NCBI GenBank assembly: GCA_023375785.1 | Contig: SZWC01004894.1 | Span: 46,205-110,204, forward strand | Source of the DNA: Penium margaritaceum | Taxonomy: Eukaryota; Streptophyta; Zygnematophyceae; Desmidiales; Peniaceae | Direction: 5' to 3' | DNA: 64,000 nucleotides | In this document: positions 59,182 to 64,000 of the stretch, one piece after another | Position numbering within the stretch: position 1 is the stretch's first letter | Layout: each line of letters opens with the position of its first letter | Position numbers and translations under genes: made by a program | The notes under the pieces: model-generated | What the model was told of the DNA's origin: nothing | What the model saw: the letters and a program-made list of their open reading frames with translations, nothing else | Database searches by the model: none

Positions 59182-59551
59182 CGTGACACTCTGTGTGTAC
59201 CCTTGAATACAAATTTTTCGCTTTACAAGTACCGATCACGGGTACTGTATGGTTGTCACCGAAAACAACTGCGCCATTTGATGGCTCGTACTTCAGGCCA
59301 ACCTGTCGGGTAAATCCAAGGCTAACAAAAGAGTCGTCCCCTCTAGTGTCAGCCAGTACGTTCACGGGAGCACGAGCTAGGTGTCCTTTGAATTGCAACG
59401 TCATGTTGCCTCCACTCTTCCGAGTGAACAGACTCGACGACGGTAAGCCGAGTTTGTGATAAACACGGAATTTATACGATGGGCGTCGCAACTCCCATGA
59501 TTCACCCACTCGAGTCCACATCTTGTGGGCACGTGTGAATTCGGCCAGCAC
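59159..59551 (-). pseudogene. Retropepsin fragment, DTG changed to DTR
   Basis: The minus frame reads APVNVLADTRGDDSFVSLGF then TRQVGLKYEP and AVVFGDNHTVPVIG. The active-site triplet D-T-G is D-T-R (GGA to AGA), which should abolish activity. A frame change separates it from the following RT block. Confidence 0.75.
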
Positions 59552-59900
59552 TTCCAGTCTTTAAATTTCGCTGGGTTGAAATCGTCGACGAAAGGTACTG
59601 CGAATGTGATTGAACTTATCGCTTTGAGGGTGTTTGCTTCAATCACTGTGTTACACAACTCTTGCAAAGTGGTTGGTGTCGCCACCACTAAGCAGGTTTG
59701 GTCATGCATCTCGTCTGGTGATGCAAGATTTAGTGGGCAATGTCGATCAGCAAGTGCGGAATGAGGTTCAATGAGAGGGGAAAAAACAACAGAGAAATTT
59801 GAACTCGTCAAAAACTCAAATTTTTTAACATCCTCGTCTGAAAATATGAACTCACACTCGTGATCCAGTTTTACCCCTGAGTGGTCCCCATTGACGTCAC

Positions 59901-60383
59901 TCAGGGGTGGGGAAAACCCGCCCCACGGCCCTGTCCGTTACCACGGCCGGGCCCATTGCCGCGACCGCGACCCTGTACACGGCCTTGTCCGCGGCCTCCT
60001 GCTGCACCGTCCGCACGAGGTGCTGCTGCTGCAGCTAGTGCCACGGCCTCTTGTCCACCACCAGCAGCCTCAGGGCACTGAGCCCTAAAGTGGCCCGGCT
60101 GCATGCAGTTGTGGCACAGCCGTTCGCGGAAGGCTGCGTTGCGACGCTCACGCACCGCCTGTAGCTCGTCATTCTCGCGGCTACGCTTGTTGTTGGGACC
60201 CTTGTGTCCACCAGCCTTCTTGGCTGGAGGGTTTGTAGGCTGCTTGCCGTTGGCCCCGCCTCGCTGTCCGGCTGACCCACCAGCCCCTGCAGCGTCCACG
60301 CGCATGTCGCGCCCCTGATGTGCACGCGCGTTCGGCCGTGCATCAGAGTAGTGTTTCGGGTTTGCCGAATAATATTCGCTCAT
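59901..60383 (-). pseudogene. Gag nucleocapsid part with intact CCHC knuckle
   Basis: 160 open residues. LCHNCMQPGHFRAQCPEAAG holds a complete CX2CX4HX4C knuckle near residue 97, after a basic stretch (KKAGGHKGPNNKRSRENDEL) and before a Gly/Arg-rich tail (GRGQGRVQGRGRGNGPGRGN). RNA packaging role. Confidence 0.82.
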
Positions 60384-60471
60384 TTAGTCGCACAACGCCC
60401 TCTAGCTTGTCCAAGCTTGGCCAGTGGCTGTCGTGGTGGTCTTGTCCTTCAGCTTCTCGTTGGCGAGACCA

Positions 60472-61336
60472 TCACGCAAGTACTCTAGCAGCATGCACTC
60501 TGGGTACTTGAACGTCTGAGTCCCATCGCCCTCTGTGAAGCTTTCGGCTTCCTCCACGAGTGCGGTGAACTCGCTCAAGTAGGATCGAGCGAGCTGCCCA
60601 GCTGCCTGAAGTCTTTGATCTTGTGGAAGGCGCGCTGCGCCTCCTCACGTTGGGTGCACTTCTTGCACATGATCGCGCAGAAGGCCTCCCACGGCATGGG
60701 CTGCCATTCGAGATGCGGCTGCTGCGCAGTCCACTCCTTGACCACGTACTTGAAGAGTTTATCTTCAAGCCGCGTCGTGGCAAGGTCACCCCACTGGCTG
60801 AGTGGAGCCTTGTGGACACGTAGCACGTGCTCCATGCGGTTCAGCCAGTCGGTCAGGTTCACGCCCTTCCGGAAGATCTCCACACTGTGGAGGAAGGACG
60901 TGTTCATGACCGACCCTGAATTCGTCGAGGTAGGCAAGTCGTCNGGGTGCACTTCTTGCGCATGATTGCGCAGAAAGCCTCCCACGGCATGGGCTGCCAC
61001 TCGAGGTGCGGCTGCTGCGCAGTCCACTCCTTGACCACGTACTTGAAGAGTTTATCTTCAAGCCGCGTCGTGGCAAGGTCACCCCACTGGCTGAGTGGAG
61101 CCTTGTGGACACGTAGCACGTGCTCCATGCGGTTCAGCCAGTCGGTCAGGTTCACGCCCTTCCGGAAGATCTCCACACTGTGGAGGAAGGACGTGTTCAT
61201 GACCGACCCTGAATTCGTCGAGGTAGGCAAGTCGTCGCTGCCACCGGCAATGGCATCCGCAGCTGCGACACGTTGCACTTGCTGTTGCATCCGCACCTGG
61301 GTCACGCTCTGCAACGCCTTGTCGAGGTCGTTGCAT
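60472..61336 (-). pseudogene. Gag capsid region (retrotrans_gag), internally duplicated at an N
   Basis: SVEIFRKGVNLTDWLNRMEH, TTRLEDKLFKYVVKEWTAQQ and MPWEAFCAIMCKKCTQREEA are the helical capsid blocks of a gypsy Gag. They occur twice because 60652-60943 is repeated at 60945-61236 around the N at 60944. The copies are identical except for a few changes in the first about 80 bases. Confidence 0.8.
60944..60944. other. Single-N assembly join between near-identical 292-bp copies
   Basis: Copy offset is 293 bp. The differences cluster at one end (GCACATGATCGCGCAGAAGG versus GCGCATGATTGCGCAGAAAG), suggesting a join between two paralogous elements or alleles. Confidence 0.85.
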
Positions 61337-61502
61337 CGGCGGCTTGCCTCGTGCGCGGCCAGGCGCTACAGCTGACGATCACGGTCAAGATCCGTGATGC
61401 TCTGCCCGACGTGGTCCAGCAGGTTGGCGAACGCGAAATTGAGCTCTGATGTCGTCAAAGCATCGGCGATAGCCTCCAGGGCCTCGCGTTGTCCGTGCAC
61501 CC

Positions 61503-62279
61503 TTACCCATTACAAGAGGGTACAGTTCGCGTACACGCCTCCAAGGAGTCCCACCTTCCGGAGGAGACTATCGTCGGCGACGACGCTCGAGTGGGCGCTG
61601 CCCTGCCCCATCGTAGCCACATCGTAGGAAGGGAGTCCGCCCCCATTCCTCCGAGTGGGGCCGTGTCTCCACCGTCGGTGGTGATCTTCAGCTGGCCTAC
61701 CGCCTGAGTAGCAAACTCCGCAAGCCTACGACGGCCATCGCGGATTGCCTTTGCGGCGTCGTCGTCTGGCTCGTTCTCGAGGGAACTTCCCGTGTGACTG
61801 CTTTCAGCGCCCTTGCTGCTCTCGGCCGTCTCGCTGCCGTCAGCAGCTTCAGGCGATGCGGCGGGTGCCTTTCCCTTCTCGAGCAATCGGCTTGAGTTCG
61901 CCGCACGATGATGGCGATGGTCGCGATCCTCATCGCCTTCGCCATCGTTGGCGTCGTGCTCTTCGTTGGGGTCTTCCTCCGGAAGATCCTCATCCATTGC
62001 GTCGTCCGCCGCATGGGGATCGCCCATATGCGCGTCGACGTGTTCGTCGAGCACCTTTGCGGCCTCCGCACGCTTCTCGGTGTCGCCGAGGTTGGCTTCG
62101 GTTGCCTTAGGCGGCATGGTCGCCTTAGGCGACACGGTTGCCTTAGGCGGTACGGTTGCCTTTGGGTTGGCAACCGTGCTCGCGGCGGCGGCTCCCAAAA
62201 CTTAGAGTCTGCCAAGGGCGTGTGGTGAGAACGTCACCACCTTGCCCTTGTTGGCCTTAGACGGTGCGGCACTTGCCAT
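61503..62279 (-). pseudogene. Gag N-terminal region
   Basis: ATG at 62277-62279 begins MASAAPSKANKGKVVTFSPH. A TAA in the same frame follows within 30 codons, then an Ala/Pro/Lys repeat (VPPKATVSPKATMPPKAT, a five-to-six-residue repeat), an acidic region (DEDLPEEDPNEEHDANDGEG) and Glu/Ser-rich sequence. It is a low-complexity Gag lead. The leader between here and the 5' LTR is about 860 bp with no gene. Confidence 0.65.
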
Positions 62280-63145
62280 CCCGTCGCTCGTGCAACTAGC
62301 ACGTGAAGGTCGTTGTGAGGATCACCCCACAATGAGGAGGAATCGCCTCCTAAAACGTTGCTCTCACGATCGGTGAGGCAATTTCAATTTAAACTTCTAT
62401 TTTCCTAGGCCGCCACGTCGGCACAAGGTCGTGGGTTTAGAAATTAGTCCTCCTAAGCCGTGACTCACGGCACTTGGTAGCAACTAGGATCTAGGAAAAC
62501 AGAAAATCATAATACAAGGGAGTGACAAGGAGTGTGAGTACAGCTCACAAAACTAAGCCAAAGAACAAGAAGGCCAACAAGTACAAAGTCAAGAATGAAA
62601 AGACCACTTTTCTTCTTGTCTTCTTGTCTCCTTCTCTTCTGGTCTTCCTTGGTCTCTTCTTGCGTCTTCTTGTCACGTCTCGCGCCCCTTGGCGGCGTCC
62701 TCCTTGAGCCGGCGGCGTTGGGGAAGCCGTCAAAAGTCCCCAAGGTGTCTCCCTCCTTCTTTTTAGGGTTCTCTCAGGCCGTGAGAGTCCGTAAGCTTGG
62801 GAAGGGGCGCTGTCCCAATTTTTGGATGAACGGATTTTGAAGGAGCCTTATAAATGAGGAGGATTTTGTGGTTTTAGAGGGTGGGAACTTCCCAACCCGC
62901 CCCACAAAAATCTTCCTAGCCCCCTGAAAGTGAAAGGAGGCTGGAAAAAAGAGTCTCCACGAAGAAGAGCTTTTTTCAAGCTCTCTAACGCACTTTACCG
63001 CGCTTCAATCCGTGAAGTGTAGAGGTCGTAGTCCCTTCTGGCGTTTCTGCTGCTGCTTGCAGCTGCCGGCGGCGTTTTATATATGGCGTAGCCGCCGTTT
63101 CCATCGGACCCTTAGTCTCCGGGAGCGTCTGGCTTTAAGAACCAC
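62280..63145. other. 5' leader of second chromovirus, no gene
   Basis: Non-coding between Gag start and the 5' LTR. The bases after the LTR end read TGGTTCTTAAAGCC on the minus strand, which starts TGG like a primer site but does not match initiator-Met tRNA. Confidence 0.55.
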
Positions 63146-63845
63146 TCTAACGGGCTGGATCTCCAGCTCCTGCTCCAAAGTCGTTGTCGGAGTTCGCAGA
63201 ATGGCGTTCTCAGACCGCGTCAGGGGTTTACCCCCATCGCGAGACTGAGGGGCAATCGTCATCAACGACCCCGAGCAGGGAGACTTGAATATTTCGAGTC
63301 TCCGGAGGCCCATTTCCGTTTTTAACCAAACCCCTAGTTTTGGGACCCAAACCGGGGGTTTTTACCTCGAACTCGTGTGTTCGCACGAGTTATTCCGTTT
63401 GTTTTACGTCGAAGTTCGTCATAAACGAACTTCGAGTTTCTTTTTGTTTTTTTCGCATGAAATTGTCGCGTGCGAGGCACGCTGGCGATTTTGCGCCAGC
63501 TATTTCCACCTCTCCCTCGCTCCCCCTATCCCTGGTCCTCTCTTGCTCATTTGCAAGGAGGGCGAGGGGGGGACGAGGGCACGAGGCCACGAGGCCTCGC
63601 CCTCGAGGCCCTCGTGGCCTCTCAGCCGCCGATCCAGCTGAGGCCGCGATCGGCGGCTTGCGGCTGGCCGGCCGGTGGCCGGCCGGTCGCTTGGCCGGCC
63701 GCCGGCCGTCCAGCCGGCCGGCAGCGAGCTGGCCGACGGCCAGCGAATCGCTTGCCGCCGGCTAGCCCTCGCTGACGCGAGGGGTGGTGCGCAACCACCC
63801 CTCGCATCAACGAGGAGGGAGGGCCGAACCGGCCCTCCCGCTACA
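63146..63845 (-). repeat. 5' LTR of second chromovirus
   Basis: 700 bp. It carries an extra stretch (GTTTACCCCCATCGCGAGAC) absent from the 3' copy. The outer end CGCTACA abuts (TATATC)n. Confidence 0.87.
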
Positions 63846-64000
63846 ATCTATATCTATATCTATATCTATATCTATATCTATATCTATATCTATATCTATA
63901 TCTATATCTATATCTATATCTATATCTATATCTTTATCTATATCTATATCTATATCTATATCTATATCTTTATCTATATCTATATCTATATCTATATCTA
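63846..64000 (+). repeat. (TATATC)n array, right part
   Basis: Nearly pure TATATC with rare TTTATC units. It continues the array interrupted at 54825 and runs off the window. Confidence 0.95.

Larger units (their letters stand above)
54826..63845 (-). mobile_element. Ty3/gypsy chromovirus inserted in the (TATATC)n array
   Basis: LTRs at 54826-55683 and 63146-63845 start TGTAGCGGG on the minus strand; the outer end at 54826 is TTACA. ATCTA lies at both outer edges (54821-54825, 63846-63850), as expected for a 5-bp duplication, though the repeat itself makes this weak. A polypurine tract follows the inner end of the 3' LTR. Inside, on the minus strand, lie Gag (62279-59901), protease, RT, RNase H, integrase and chromodomain in Ty3 order. 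LTRs look similar over most of their length and the coding is less decayed than in the other elements, so this is the youngest retroelement here. The primer site is not clearly recognisable. Confidence 0.88.

Noticed and set aside
63120-63145. Primer-binding site TGGTTCTTAAAGCC for a non-Met tRNA
   Set aside because: It begins TGG at the right place but I cannot match it to a specific tRNA, so it is mentioned only in the leader entry.

Overview
The window looks like repeat-dense nuclear DNA of a eukaryote, most likely a green-lineage (plant or charophyte-type alga) genome. The reasons are two chromodomain Ty3/gypsy elements, a Ty1/copia element with an initiator-Met tRNA primer site, TRIM-type mini-retroelements, a Mutator-like transposase with a GT-AG intron, long foldback elements with 9-10 bp target duplications, an OTU-bearing Helitron, and kilobases of microsatellite. 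The species is inference (a charophyte such as Chara would fit). No ordinary host gene, tRNA, rRNA, operon or CRISPR array could be supported.

Layout. 1-3323 (-): decayed Helitron N-terminal half running off the left edge, with two tandem OTU protease-like domains, then DUF6570 and the Helitron_like_N domain. 3324-6640: no gene. 6640-8330: degenerate triplet-repeat DNA. 8785-11119 (+): a long alanine-rich reading frame broken only by TGA and TAG codons. 10960-13875: nothing recognised beyond that frame's tail. 13876-14411 and 15297-15647: TRIM elements of about 355 bp. 14600-17960 (-): old gypsy remnant, itself hit by a TRIM. 18140-20060: TGTAAG-like array with a (TG)n core. 20114-26069 (-): full-length but dead gypsy chromovirus with two LTRs. 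27581-28080 and 40862-41036 (+): 3' ends of related gypsy copies.

28969-40601 (-) is a complete copia-type element (LTRs, primer site, polypurine tract, TATGG target duplication). Its integrase is split by a TA-flanked pogo/Tigger-like DNA transposon (32548-35663) carrying the window's best intact gene, a 672-residue DDE transposase. 41068-41290 and 46985-47170 hold the same 30-bp minisatellite in opposite orientations on either side of a decayed Mutator-like transposase (42690-44540, +). 49324-50201 and 50275-52812 are two adjacent palindromic foldback elements. 54180-64000 is a (TATATC)n array into which a second chromovirus (54826-63845, -) inserted.

The coding content is a set of nested selfish elements. 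Nesting gives relative ages: the gypsy remnant is older than the TRIM inside it, the copia element is older than the Tigger inside it, and the microsatellite is older than the chromovirus inside it. All four N gaps lie between direct duplications, so several apparent repeats there may be assembly artefacts.
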